Source of the DNA: Pseudomonas sp. QS1027
GTDB lineage: Bacteria > Pseudomonadota > Gammaproteobacteria > Pseudomonadales > Pseudomonadaceae
Reading direction: 5' to 3'
NCBI RefSeq assembly: GCF_002814235.1
Contig: NZ_PHSU01000035.1
Coordinates: forward strand, 45,865 to 109,864
Length of the DNA stretch: 64,000 nt
Part shown: piece by piece, positions 53,929 through 62,837 of the stretch
How the letters are laid out: each line of letters opens with the position of its first letter
How positions within the stretch are numbered: position 1 is the stretch's first letter
Made by a program: the position numbers and the translations under genes
Notes under the pieces: generated by a model
Seen by the model: only the letters and a program-made list of their open reading frames with translations
Told to the model about the DNA's origin: nothing
Database searches by the model: none

Positions 53929-54974
53929 TCCGGGTTTTTATCGTCGACGACTCGGCCCTGGTGCGCCAGGTCCTGACCCAGTGCCTGGACAGTCACCCGA
54001 ATATCCAGGTGATCGGCCAGGCCGCCGATCCGCTCTATGCCATCGACAAGATGCGCCGCGACTGGCCGGACGTGCTGATCCTCGACATCGAGATGCCGCG
54101 CATGGACGGCCTGACCTTCCTGCGCCAGATCATGGCCGAGCGACCGACGCCGACCCTGATCTGCTCGACCCTCACCGAGCAAGGTTCGGCGGTCGGCGTC
54201 GAGGCCCTGGCCGCCGGCGCGGTCGGGGTCTTCACCAAGGCTCGGCTGGGGCTCAAGCAAAGCCTGGAGCAACTGTCCGGCGAACTGATCCGCAAGGTCG
54301 AGGAAAGCGCCCGGACCCGACCGGTGGCCCTTCGCCACAGCGTGCCTGCCGCAGAATCCGTCGTCACAGCCACGATCAGCCCGCTCAGGACCACCGACCG
54401 GGTGGTCGCCCTGGGCTGCTCCACGGGGGGCACCCAGGCCTTGGAATTCATCCTGCGGCAATTGCCACGTGACTGCCCGGGGATTGTCATCGTTCAACAC
54501 ATGCCGGAGAAGTTCACAGCCGATTTTGCCAGGCGCCTGGACAAGCTCTGTCAGATAGAAGTGCGCGAGGCCAGGCACCTGGACCGCGTCCACAGCGGCC
54601 TGGCATTGCTGGCGCCGGGTGGCCTGCACATGCAGCTCAAGCGCAGTGGCGCGCACTATCAGGTCGAGGTACTCGACGGCCCGCCGGTCAACCGGCACAA
54701 GCCGTCGGTGGATGTACTGTTTCGTTCAGTGGCCAGACAGGCCGGCGCCAACACCTTGGGCATTATCATGACCGGCATGGGCGACGACGGCGCGCGCGGG
54801 CTCTTGGCCATGCGCGAAAACGGCGCCAATACCGTGGCCCAGGACGAAGCCAGCTGCGTGGTCTTCGGCATGCCGAAAGAGGCCATCCGCCTGGGGGCGG
54901 CGCAGTGGGTCGAACCCTTGGCGAAGCTGCCGAAAATGATCCAGCAGTTCGGTGACAGCGCCCGCCACGGCTGA
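53925..54974 (+). CDS. cheB: Receptor methylesterase CheB
   Basis: 349 residues from ATG 53925, which overlaps the cheD stop. Receiver domain with phospho-Asp in LILDIEMPRMDG; the C-terminal esterase has the nucleophile serine in GCSTGGTQAL, the His in IVQHMPEKF and the Asp in TGMGDDGARG. Removes methyl groups from receptors under CheA control. Last gene of the che operon. Confidence 0.95.
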   Translation: MIRVFIVDDSALVRQVLTQCLDSHPNIQVIGQAADPLYAIDKMRRDWPDVLILDIEMPRMDGLTFLRQIMAERPTPTLICSTLTEQGSAVGVEALAAGAVGVFTKARLGLKQSLEQLSGELIRKVEESARTRPVALRHSVPAAESVVTATISPLRTTDRVVALGCSTGGTQALEFILRQLPRDCPGIVIVQHMPEKFTADFARRLDKLCQIEVREARHLDRVHSGLALLAPGGLHMQLKRSGAHYQVEVLDGPPVNRHKPSVDVLFRSVARQAGANTLGIIMTGMGDDGARGLLAMRENGANTVAQDEASCVVFGMPKEAIRLGAAQWVEPLAKLPKMIQQFGDSARHG

Positions 54975-55068
54975 ACAGCACAAGGCATCCGGCCCTTGAA
55001 CCCGACATAAACACCGCAGCTCGCCAAGGCGGCTGCGCCCTTCCCTTTGCGTCATTGGGCTTGAGCTT

Positions 55069-55725
55069 ATGCTTTGTCGAATACTGCTTGCCGACGATTA
55101 CCCGCTGTTTCGCGCGGGTATGAAGGCACTGCTGGAAAAACAACAAGAGTACGAAATCGTCGGCGAAGCGGGCGATGGCCAGGCGGCAATCGAGCTGGCC
55201 TCACGGCTCAAGCCGGACATCGTGTTGTTGGACATGTCCATGGAGCGCATGAACAGCGTGGCGGCGCTCAAGGAGCTGTCGCTGCGCGCGCCGCGCAGCA
55301 AGGTACTGATGCTGTCGATGCACACCGACAGCCACTTCGTGATGAAATGCCTGCAACTCGGGGCCCACGGCTACCTGCTGAAAAACGCTACGGTGCTGGA
55401 GCTGGAGCTGGCGCTCAAGGCCTTGCGCCACGGCGGCCAGTACCTGTCCTCGGCGGTGGTGCCGCTGGTGGTCGACCAGGCGGTGCGCCAGACCCACAGC
55501 CAGCCGATCCGTGCCAGCCAGGTCGCGCTGACGGCACGGCAACTGGAAATCCTCAGGCTGATCGCCCGGGGCGAGACCACCCGCTCCATCGCGCTCGGGC
55601 TCGGCCTGAGCGTCAAGACCGTGGAGGCGCACCGCTCGCAGATCATGCACCGGCTGCGGATTCACGACATTGCCGGGCTGGTGCTGTTCGCGGTACGTGA
55701 AGGGATCATTCAGCTCAACGACTGA
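55069..55725 (+). CDS. NarL/LuxR-type response regulator
   Basis: 218 residues. Receiver domain with DDYPLF near residue 9 and phospho-Asp in VLLDMSMERM; LuxR-type helix-turn-helix at about 150-210 (LTARQLEILRLIARGE, SIALGLGLSVKTVEAHRSQIM). It starts 94 bases after cheB on the same strand, with no histidine kinase gene next to it, so the partner kinase is unknown. The che operon's CheA is a possible but unproven donor. Confidence 0.92.
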   Translation: MLCRILLADDYPLFRAGMKALLEKQQEYEIVGEAGDGQAAIELASRLKPDIVLLDMSMERMNSVAALKELSLRAPRSKVLMLSMHTDSHFVMKCLQLGAHGYLLKNATVLELELALKALRHGGQYLSSAVVPLVVDQAVRQTHSQPIRASQVALTARQLEILRLIARGETTRSIALGLGLSVKTVEAHRSQIMHRLRIHDIAGLVLFAVREGIIQLND

Positions 55726-56156
55726 AGGGCCTCGCGCAAGGTGGCGGGGATCGTCACCGGCTGGTTCGAGGCGCGATCGACGAACACGTGGACAAAACGT
55801 CCGGCGGCGCAGGCGTCCTCCTCGCCGGCCTTGAACACCGCCAGTTCGTATTGCACCGAGCTGTTGCCCAGCTTGCCGACCCGCAGGCCGATCTCGATGC
55901 GCTCGGGGAAAGCGATCGAGGCGAAATAGTCGCAGGCCGAACTGACCACGAAACCGACAACCTCGCCGTCATGGATATCCAGGCCACCCTGTTCGATCAG
56001 GTAGGTGTTCACCGCCGTGTCGAAAAAGCTGTAGTAAGTGACGTTGTTCACGTGGCCGTAGACATCGTTGTCGTGCCAGCGCGTGATGATCGGCTGGAAG
56101 TGACGGTAGTCGGCGCGTTGCGGCAGGCGGTCGGTCATGGCGGACTCTTGGGTCAT
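55710..56156 (-). CDS. Hot-dog acyl-CoA thioesterase
   Basis: 148 residues of the 4-hydroxybenzoyl-CoA thioesterase/YbgC type: HDNDVYGHVNNVTYYSFFDTAVNTYL holds the catalytic Asp, and VGFVVSSACDYFASIAFPE follows. Its start overlaps the stop of the alpha/beta hydrolase by four bases. The 3' end overlaps the convergent response regulator gene by sixteen bases, which is unusual though clear from both frames. Substrate not determined. Confidence 0.9.
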   Translation of the reverse strand: MTQESAMTDRLPQRADYRHFQPIITRWHDNDVYGHVNNVTYYSFFDTAVNTYLIEQGGLDIHDGEVVGFVVSSACDYFASIAFPERIEIGLRVGKLGNSSVQYELAVFKAGEEDACAAGRFVHVFVDRASNQPVTIPATLREALQSLS

Positions 56157-57097
56157 GGCTGCAGGTGCTCGCTGAGAAAACGGAAATAGCGTTCGCGATA
56201 GGCCGGGATTTCATTGGCCAGGTGGTGCCGGGCGCCGAGCAGCATCAGCACTTCGGGATGGTCGAACTTGGCCCGCAGCACGTCGAGGTTATGCGTCCAG
56301 TCGACGGTCATGTCGGCCTCGCCTTGCACGATCAGCGGTCGCCGTGGGCTTTTCGCGGCGGACTCGATACCGGGAATCCAGCGGGCCAGGGCACCGACCC
56401 AGGCGGTCGGCAGGCGCTGCGGTTGCAAAGGGTCGGCCTGGAGGAACGGCATGAACGCCGGGTCGTTGGTGTTCTCGCTGAAACGCCGGGCGATGCCTTT
56501 GACGAAGGGCTTGAGCAGGTAATAACTGAACTTCGACCAGCCCCACGCCCGTGGCCGTATCAGCGGCGAGAGCAGGATCACCTGGCCCTGGGCCGGGCTG
56601 CCGCTGCCGTGCATGAGCAGGTGGTCGATGATAATCGCACCGCCGGTGCTCTGGCCGAACAGGTGCCAGGGTTGCGGCAGATCGAGGGATTTGGCCTCGC
56701 TGAACAGGCCTTGCAAGGCCTGCTGATACCGGCCGAAGTCGTCGATGCTGGCCCGTTCGCCGCTGGACAGGCCGTGACCCGGCAAGTCGCAGGCAAGCAC
56801 CGCGAAACCCTGGTCCAGCGCCCAGTCCACGACATGGCGGAACAGGCCCATGTGATCGTAGAAACCGTGGAGCAGGAACAGCGTCGCCACCGGTTCGGCC
56901 GGCAGCCAGAGCTGGCTCACCAGTTCGAAGGCACCACTGCTGAAGCAGCCCAGGCGACTGACGACAGGCGGACTGCGCTGGGGCAGGTCGAGGCCATAGA
57001 AGTGCTGGTAGGCTCGTGCCTCTTCCGACAACGGCTGCGCCGCGGCCAGGGGTCGCAGGCTGGAACGCAGGGAATCGGCGGCAAAGGTGGCGGGCAT
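56153..57097 (-). CDS. Alpha/beta hydrolase, lysophospholipase-like
   Basis: 314 residues from ATG 57097, behind GGAAAG; a GTG seven codons upstream is less likely. Hydrolase landmarks: FLLHGFYDHMGLF, PGHGLSSGERA, nucleophile elbow LFGQSTGGAIII, the Asp in GEADMTVDW and His in GARHHLANE. Family members are called lysophospholipase or monoacylglycerol lipase. It is coupled to the downstream thioesterase gene. Confidence 0.9.
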   Translation of the reverse strand: MPATFAADSLRSSLRPLAAAQPLSEEARAYQHFYGLDLPQRSPPVVSRLGCFSSGAFELVSQLWLPAEPVATLFLLHGFYDHMGLFRHVVDWALDQGFAVLACDLPGHGLSSGERASIDDFGRYQQALQGLFSEAKSLDLPQPWHLFGQSTGGAIIIDHLLMHGSGSPAQGQVILLSPLIRPRAWGWSKFSYYLLKPFVKGIARRFSENTNDPAFMPFLQADPLQPQRLPTAWVGALARWIPGIESAAKSPRRPLIVQGEADMTVDWTHNLDVLRAKFDHPEVLMLLGARHHLANEIPAYRERYFRFLSEHLQP

Positions 57098-57207
57098 AGG
57101 CTTTCCAGGTAAAGGCACGGCAACGCCAACGGCGTTTTACAGACCTGCGATATTCATCTGTCAGGGCAGGCATGGCAAGCTACGCGACCTTCGAGGACAC
57201 AATCGTC

Positions 57208-57783
57208 ATGCCCCAGATGCGTCACAAGAGATTACTCGCCGGGTTGCTCGCCGTGGTTTGTGCGACGGCGCTGTGGTTCGCCTATGACTGGTTCCAGGGC
57301 CGCTATATCCGCGCCTTCAGCGAGCAGACCGCGCTGTTCGCCGGCGACAGCCTGAGCCTGCCGGCGGAACTGGCCGGGCCGGGGCCGATCCGCCTGGTGC
57401 ACTTCTGGGACCCGGCCTGCCCGTGCAATGTCGGCAACCAGCAGCACCTGGGGGAATTGATCGAACGGTTCGCGCCGCTGGGAGTGCAATTCTACTCGGT
57501 GCAGAAGCCCGGGACCCACGGCCAGTTGCCGGCCACCTTGAGTGCGATCAAGGCGCTGCCCGGCTTGCCGGGGGCCGAGCATCTGACGGTCAGCCCGGCG
57601 GTGGCGATCTGGGACCGCGACGGCAAGCTGGCTTACTTCGGCCCCTACAGCCAGGGTGCTACCTGCAATTCGAGCAACAGCTTTATCGAGCCGATCCTGC
57701 AGGCACTGAGCGAAGGCCGCGCGGTGAATGCCACCCACAACATGGCGGTGGGCTGTTATTGCCCGTGGTTGCCGTCCCCGTAG
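57208..57783 (+). CDS. Membrane-anchored thioredoxin-like protein (DUF6436-like)
   Basis: 191 residues from ATG 57208 (GAGG twelve bases before). An N-terminal membrane helix (about 7-25) precedes a thioredoxin-fold segment with VHFWDPACPCNVGNQQHL, where the redox site reads CPC, not CxxC, then SPAVAIWDRDGKLAYFGPYS. The tail has two more cysteines (VGCYCPWL). It may be periplasmic. From memory, Pseudomonas homologues carry the label DUF6436; role unknown. A start at 57172 would add an unsupported extension. Confidence 0.75.
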   Translation: MPQMRHKRLLAGLLAVVCATALWFAYDWFQGRYIRAFSEQTALFAGDSLSLPAELAGPGPIRLVHFWDPACPCNVGNQQHLGELIERFAPLGVQFYSVQKPGTHGQLPATLSAIKALPGLPGAEHLTVSPAVAIWDRDGKLAYFGPYSQGATCNSSNSFIEPILQALSEGRAVNATHNMAVGCYCPWLPSP

Positions 57784-57889
57784 GGCGAACCGGACTTTTT
57801 ACAGTAATCGCCCGCTCGGCCGATGCATCCCCATACTCTCCTGTGCTAAACCTTCCCGGTCCAGTCCCGGTAGCCACAAGGATTCATGC

Positions 57890-60256
57890 ATGAAACGCAG
57901 CCTGACCGTTCTCGCCGTCCTGATCGCCGCCATTGCCGGAGGCGGCCTGTGGTACGTCCAGAGCAAACAGCCGATGCGTCAGGGCCAGGTCACGCTGCAG
58001 AACCTGCAAGGGCCGGTCACGGTGCGCTACGACGACCGAGGCGTGCCGCATATCCGCGCTGAAAACGACGCCGATCTCTACCGCGCCCTGGGTTATGTAC
58101 AGGCCCAGGACCGACTGTTCCAGATGGAAATCATGCGCCGCCTGGCCCGTGGCGAACTGGCCGAGGTGCTCGGCCCCAAACTGGTGGACACCGACAAGCT
58201 GTTCCGTGGCCTGCGCATCCGCGAACGGGCCGACCAGTACGTCGCCCAGCTCGACAAACAGTCCCCCAGCTGGAAGGCCCTGCAAGTCTACCTGGACGGC
58301 ATCAACCAGTACCAGGCGAACCACGCCAAACCCGTGGAGTTCGACCTGCTGGGCATCGACAAGCGGCCGTTCACCGCCGAAGACACCATCAGCATCGCCG
58401 GTTACCTGGCCTACAGCTTCGCCGCCGCCTTTCGCACCGAGCCGCTGCTGACCTATGTGCGCGACAAACTCGGCGCCGACTACCTGAAGGTCTTCGACCT
58501 GCAATGGTATCCCCAGGGCGCATTCGGTACCCCGGCACCCCTGGCCGATGCCGACTGGAAGAACCTCGGCGCCCTGGCCCAGTTGAGCGACCAGGCCCTG
58601 GAGCACGCCGGCCTGCCACAGTTCGAAGGCAGCAATGCCTGGGTGGTGTCCGGCAGCCGGACCAAGAGCGGCAAGCCGCTGCTGGCGGGCGATCCGCATA
58701 TCCACTTTTCGACGCCCTCGGTCTGGTACGAGGCGCACCTCTCGGCGCCGAACTTCGAGCTGTACGGCTATCACCAGGCGCTGGTGCCCTTCGCGTTCCT
58801 GGGCAACAACCAGGCGTTCGGCTGGAGCCTGACCATGTTCCAGAACGACGACCTCGATCTGATCGCCGAGAAGGTCAACCCGGACAACCCCAACCAGGTC
58901 TGGTACCACGGCCAATGGGTCGAAATGACCAGCACCCAGCAGCAGATCGCCGTCAAGGGCGAAGCGCCGGTCACTGTCACCCTGCGTCGCTCGCCCCACG
59001 GTCCGATCGTCAATGACGCCGTGGGCGCCAACGGTGGGACCAGGCCGATCGCCATGTGGTGGGCCTTTCTCGAGACCCCGGACCCGATCCTCGATGCCTT
59101 CTACGAGCTGAACCGCGCCGACACCCTGGAGAAAGCCCGCACGGCTTCGTCGAAGATCCAGGCCCCGGGCCTCAACGTGGTCTGGGCCAATGCCAAGGGC
59201 GATATCGGCTGGTGGGCCTCGGCGCTGCTGCCCAAGCGCCAGGCTGGAGTCAACCCGGCCTTTATCCTCGACGGCAGCACCGCCGATGCCGACAAGGACG
59301 GCTACTACCCGTTCAGCGCCAACCCCCAGGAAGAGAACCCGGCGCGCGGTTATATCGTCTCGGCCAACGCCCAGCCGGTGTCGCCCACCGGCATGGAGAT
59401 TCCCGGTTACTACAACCTGCCGGATCGCGGTCAGCAGTTGAACCGTCAACTGAGCGACAGCAGCGTGCGCTGGAACCTGGAAAACAGCCAGAAGCTGCAA
59501 CTGGGCACCACCACCGACTACGGCCCGCGCCTGCTCAAGCCGCTGTTGCCGGTGCTGCGCGAGGTGGTGAAAGACCCGGCGGAACTGAAGCTGGTGGAGC
59601 AGTTGGCGCAGTGGAAGGGGGACTACCCGATGAGCTCCACCACGGCCACGCTGTTCAACCAGTTCCTCTATGACCTGACCTATGCCGCCATGCACGACAA
59701 GCTGGGCGACGACTATTTCAAGGCGCTGCTGAGCACCCGCGTGGTCGACGCCGCCCTGCCACGCCTGGCCGCCGATGAGCACTCGCCGTGGTGGGGCAAG
59801 GGCCGCGCCGAGACGGTGAAAACCGCCTGGCAGGCGAGCATCGCCCACCTCAAGGGGCTGTATGGCGACGACCCGGGCAGTTGGGTGTGGGGCAAGGCCC
59901 ATACCCTGACCCACGAGCATCCGCTGGGCCAGCAGAAGCCGTTGGACCGGTTGTTCAATGTCGGGCCGTTCGATGCCCCGGGCAGCCACGAAGTGCCGAA
60001 CAACCTCTCGGCGAAGATCGGCCCGGCGCCCTGGGCGGTGAGCAACGGGCCTTCGACCCGCCGTCTTATCGACTTCGCCGATCCGGCCCACAGCCTGACC
60101 GTCAACCCGGTGGGACAAAGCGGGGTGTTGTTCGACAAGTATTACGACGACCAGGCCGAAACCTATATCGAAGGCGGGTATGAGCAGGTGCGTTTGGATG
60201 AGGTGGAGGTGTCGGCCAATACTCGCAGCGTGCTGAAGCTGCTGCCGGGGAAGTGA
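57890..60256 (+). CDS. Penicillin-acylase family amidase, possible AHL acylase
   Basis: 788 residues from ATG 57890 with AAGGA eight bases upstream. Ntn-hydrolase with a signal peptide (LTVLAVLIAAIAGGGLW), a small alpha chain, and the autocatalytic serine in FEGSNAWVVSG at about residue 246, which becomes the N-terminus of the beta chain. Length and overall pattern resemble the Pseudomonas HacB/QuiP AHL acylases (HacB is about the same length by my recollection), so degradation of acyl-homoserine lactones is likely but not proven; other amide substrates are possible. Confidence 0.88.
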   Translation: MKRSLTVLAVLIAAIAGGGLWYVQSKQPMRQGQVTLQNLQGPVTVRYDDRGVPHIRAENDADLYRALGYVQAQDRLFQMEIMRRLARGELAEVLGPKLVDTDKLFRGLRIRERADQYVAQLDKQSPSWKALQVYLDGINQYQANHAKPVEFDLLGIDKRPFTAEDTISIAGYLAYSFAAAFRTEPLLTYVRDKLGADYLKVFDLQWYPQGAFGTPAPLADADWKNLGALAQLSDQALEHAGLPQFEGSNAWVVSGSRTKSGKPLLAGDPHIHFSTPSVWYEAHLSAPNFELYGYHQALVPFAFLGNNQAFGWSLTMFQNDDLDLIAEKVNPDNPNQVWYHGQWVEMTSTQQQIAVKGEAPVTVTLRRSPHGPIVNDAVGANGGTRPIAMWWAFLETPDPILDAFYELNRADTLEKARTASSKIQAPGLNVVWANAKGDIGWWASALLPKRQAGVNPAFILDGSTADADKDGYYPFSANPQEENPARGYIVSANAQPVSPTGMEIPGYYNLPDRGQQLNRQLSDSSVRWNLENSQKLQLGTTTDYGPRLLKPLLPVLREVVKDPAELKLVEQLAQWKGDYPMSSTTATLFNQFLYDLTYAAMHDKLGDDYFKALLSTRVVDAALPRLAADEHSPWWGKGRAETVKTAWQASIAHLKGLYGDDPGSWVWGKAHTLTHEHPLGQQKPLDRLFNVGPFDAPGSHEVPNNLSAKIGPAPWAVSNGPSTRRLIDFADPAHSLTVNPVGQSGVLFDKYYDDQAETYIEGGYEQVRLDEVEVSANTRSVLKLLPGK

Positions 60257-60260
60257 CCGA

Positions 60261-61169
60261 TTAGCTTGCCGCCCGGCGAAGGCGCCCGGGCGCCTCGCCA
60301 TAGATCTCCTTGAACTTCTTGCTGAACGCCGCCTGGGATTGGTACCCGACCTGGACGGCGATGTCGCTCAGGCCCAGGTGCGAATGGCTCAGCAAACCGT
60401 ACGCCAGCTCCATCCGCACCTGCGTCAGCAGCACCCAGGGCGACGCCCCGGCCACGGCGGCGAATACGCGCATAAAGGTCGCCCGCGACATGTTCGCCAT
60501 TGCCGCCAGGGCCTCGATGGTCCACTCATGGGCCGGTTCCTCGAGCATCGCCTGCCAGGCCCGGCTCAGGCGCTTGTCGGCCAGTAGCGCCAGGGTTCCG
60601 CTGGCAGGCTTCTGCTGTTGCAGATAGGCCCGCAGGATCAGCGTGAACAACGCCGACGACAGGGCATCCACCAGAAACCGCGCCCCGGCCTGCTCCCCAT
60701 CGGCCTCCACCCGCAGCAGGCTCACCAGCGCCGCCAACTGACCGTTGGCCTGCAGCTCGCGGCCGGAAATCAGCAAATACTCCGGCAACGCGGCAAACAG
60801 CATCGACTCGCGCTGGTAGTGGAAGCGGCCACAGAGAAGGTCCAGGTCCGCCTGTTCAGCGCCGAGACGATGCACCGGCAACAGACCACCACGACTGATC
60901 CGCGTCGCCATCGGCGCCACCCGTTGTCCCTGGCTGCGCAACAAATGACTGCCGCCACCGGGCAGCACCAGGATATCGCCGGCGTGCAGGCGTAACGAGC
61001 GGCCGTCCGGCAACTCGGCCAGGCAGTCGCCGGACAGCACCAGGTGATAAGGCGCGACCCCGACGCTTTCCTGCCCGTGATCCATGGCCCAGTCGCCCTG
61101 CAGTTGGCAACGCAGGTCGAGGCAGCCGCGGACGCCGGCAAGGGTGATGAGTTTATCGATCGAATTCAT
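60261..61169 (-). CDS. AraC-family regulator with cupin sensor
   Basis: 302 residues from ATG 61169. A cupin domain is N-terminal (about 10-150, HLVLSGDCLAELPDG, ILVLPGGGSHLLR) and the AraC-type helix-turn-helix pair C-terminal (IEALAAMANMSRATFMRVF and IAVQVGYQSQAAFSKKFKE). Divergent from the AhpD-like gene at 61284, its presumed target. A common arrangement for oxidative or electrophile sensing regulators of CMD-family genes. Confidence 0.9.
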   Translation of the reverse strand: MNSIDKLITLAGVRGCLDLRCQLQGDWAMDHGQESVGVAPYHLVLSGDCLAELPDGRSLRLHAGDILVLPGGGSHLLRSQGQRVAPMATRISRGGLLPVHRLGAEQADLDLLCGRFHYQRESMLFAALPEYLLISGRELQANGQLAALVSLLRVEADGEQAGARFLVDALSSALFTLILRAYLQQQKPASGTLALLADKRLSRAWQAMLEEPAHEWTIEALAAMANMSRATFMRVFAAVAGASPWVLLTQVRMELAYGLLSHSHLGLSDIAVQVGYQSQAAFSKKFKEIYGEAPGRLRRAAS

Positions 61170-61283
61170 TTGCGCGTTTCGGACAAAACCTTGAGTGAAT
61201 CGAACAAGAGTGACGACACCGGACACGGGAGACTGAGCTCGTTGCCAAGCCACTCTACGCTTACCCTTTCAGGAGTTATCATT

Positions 61284-61625
61284 ATGTTTCTCAATTGGTC
61301 CGAACTGCTGCCAACTATCAAGAATGCCTTTGGAGCCCTGGGCAAATCCAATCCGAAGATGGTCCAGGCCTATATGAAATTGGGCGAGGCCGCTGCGGAA
61401 AACAATGTGCTGGATGCCAAGACCCGCGAGCTTATTTCCATTGCCGTGGCGATTTCGACTCGTTGTGACGGTTGCATCGGCGCCCATACCGATGCGGCGA
61501 TCAAGGCCGGGGCGACTCGCGAAGAAGTGGCCGCCGCCCTGGCCACGGCGATTTCGCTGAATGCCGGTGCAGCGTACATCTACTCGCTGCATGCGCTGGA
61601 GGCTTACGACAGCCTGAAGTCCTGA
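61284..61625 (+). CDS. AhpD-like carboxymuconolactone decarboxylase family protein
   Basis: 113 residues from ATG 61284 with AGGAG ten bases upstream. Small helical CMD protein with the CxxC-x3-H redox motif RCDGCIGAHTDAA of AhpD-type peroxidases. Likely a thiol peroxidase or detoxifying protein. It is divergent from an AraC/cupin regulator. Confidence 0.9.
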   Translation: MFLNWSELLPTIKNAFGALGKSNPKMVQAYMKLGEAAAENNVLDAKTRELISIAVAISTRCDGCIGAHTDAAIKAGATREEVAAALATAISLNAGAAYIYSLHALEAYDSLKS

Positions 61626-61667
61626 GGCTGTCAATGCTTGAAGCCGAGCGAGGACTTGTGGCCTGAC

Positions 61668-62633
61668 TCACAGCAGCCCCGCAAAATGCCGCCGAAACTG
61701 CTGCGGCGTCACACCCAACCGCCGCTGAAACACGCTGCGCATATGGTGCGCATCACGAAAACCGCACTCATAGGCCACGGTCTTCAACGGCGCCCCACCG
61801 CTTTCCAGCATCACCCGCGCCGCATCCACCCTGGCCCGCTCGACAAACTCCGCCGGCGTCACCTGGGTCTCGCGGGCAAACACCCGGGAAAAATTCCGCG
61901 CACTCATGTTCGCCGCCCGCGCCAATTCGGCAATGCTCAAATCCCCGGTCAAATGCGCCAGCACATACTGCTGCACCTGGGCCACCGGCGACGAAGCCTC
62001 GGCATGGGGCGCCAGGTACGGACTGAACTGTGACTGCCCACCCGAACGCTGGGTGAATACCACCAGTCGCTTGGCGACCTTCAGCGCCACCTGCGCACCG
62101 TGATCCTGTGACAGCAGGTACAGCGACAAATCGATCCCCGCCGTGACCCCCGCCGAAGTGAAGAGCCGATCGTCCTGCACATACAAACGATCGGCCTCGA
62201 CCCGCGCGGCCGGGCACAACGCCGCCAACGCCAGCGCATCACTCCAGTGGGTGGTTACCGTGCGCCCGTCGAGCAATCCGGCCCGGGCCAGCATGAAGGC
62301 GCCGTTGCAGATCGAACCGAACCGCCCGGCACGGGCGCTGGCCCCGCGCAGCCAGGCATGAAAGTCGTCACCAAAATCCAGCCCGGGCAAGCTCGGGCCG
62401 CCGGCACACAGCAACAGGTCGTAACGCTCCACGGCCTCGCTGAAATGCCGATGCGCCTGGATCGCCAGGCCGTTGGAGCAGGCCAGCCAACCGCGCTCGA
62501 CGCCGATCACTTCCAGCCGGTACTGGGCGTCAGGGGGCAGGAAGCTGTTGGCTTCGGCAAAGACGTCCATGGGCCCGGTGACGTCCAGGGACTGGACGCC
62601 GGGGAACACCACAACGGCAAGGGTTCGACTCAT
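61668..62633 (-). CDS. GlxA-type DJ-1/AraC transcriptional regulator
   Basis: 321 residues: a DJ-1/PfpI-like domain (about 1-190, with the nucleophile-region cysteine in GSICNGAFML) fused to an AraC helix-turn-helix (about 210-320, IAELARAANMSARNFSRVF, AYECGFRDAHHMRSVFQRRLG). Family members sense small nitrogen compounds, aldehydes or others; the ligand here is unknown. Divergent from the HD-domain gene at 62838, its likely target. Confidence 0.92.
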   Translation of the reverse strand: MSRTLAVVVFPGVQSLDVTGPMDVFAEANSFLPPDAQYRLEVIGVERGWLACSNGLAIQAHRHFSEAVERYDLLLCAGGPSLPGLDFGDDFHAWLRGASARAGRFGSICNGAFMLARAGLLDGRTVTTHWSDALALAALCPAARVEADRLYVQDDRLFTSAGVTAGIDLSLYLLSQDHGAQVALKVAKRLVVFTQRSGGQSQFSPYLAPHAEASSPVAQVQQYVLAHLTGDLSIAELARAANMSARNFSRVFARETQVTPAEFVERARVDAARVMLESGGAPLKTVAYECGFRDAHHMRSVFQRRLGVTPQQFRRHFAGLL

Positions 62634-62837
62634 GGGCGGGCCTCAATGCAAGTCGGTCTTACGGTAACGCAAGCCTCCAGCCGATGCGACAGCCGCTTCT
62701 ATTACGCGCACGCGCTGGCACGGAACCCGCCCCGAATGGCTGGATTCGCCACCTTGTGTCGATTGTTGCCATCCGTCCCTGACGCCACACTGAACCCATC
62801 AGCGCCAGCCAGGCGCTCCCCCAAAGGAAGTCTCGAC

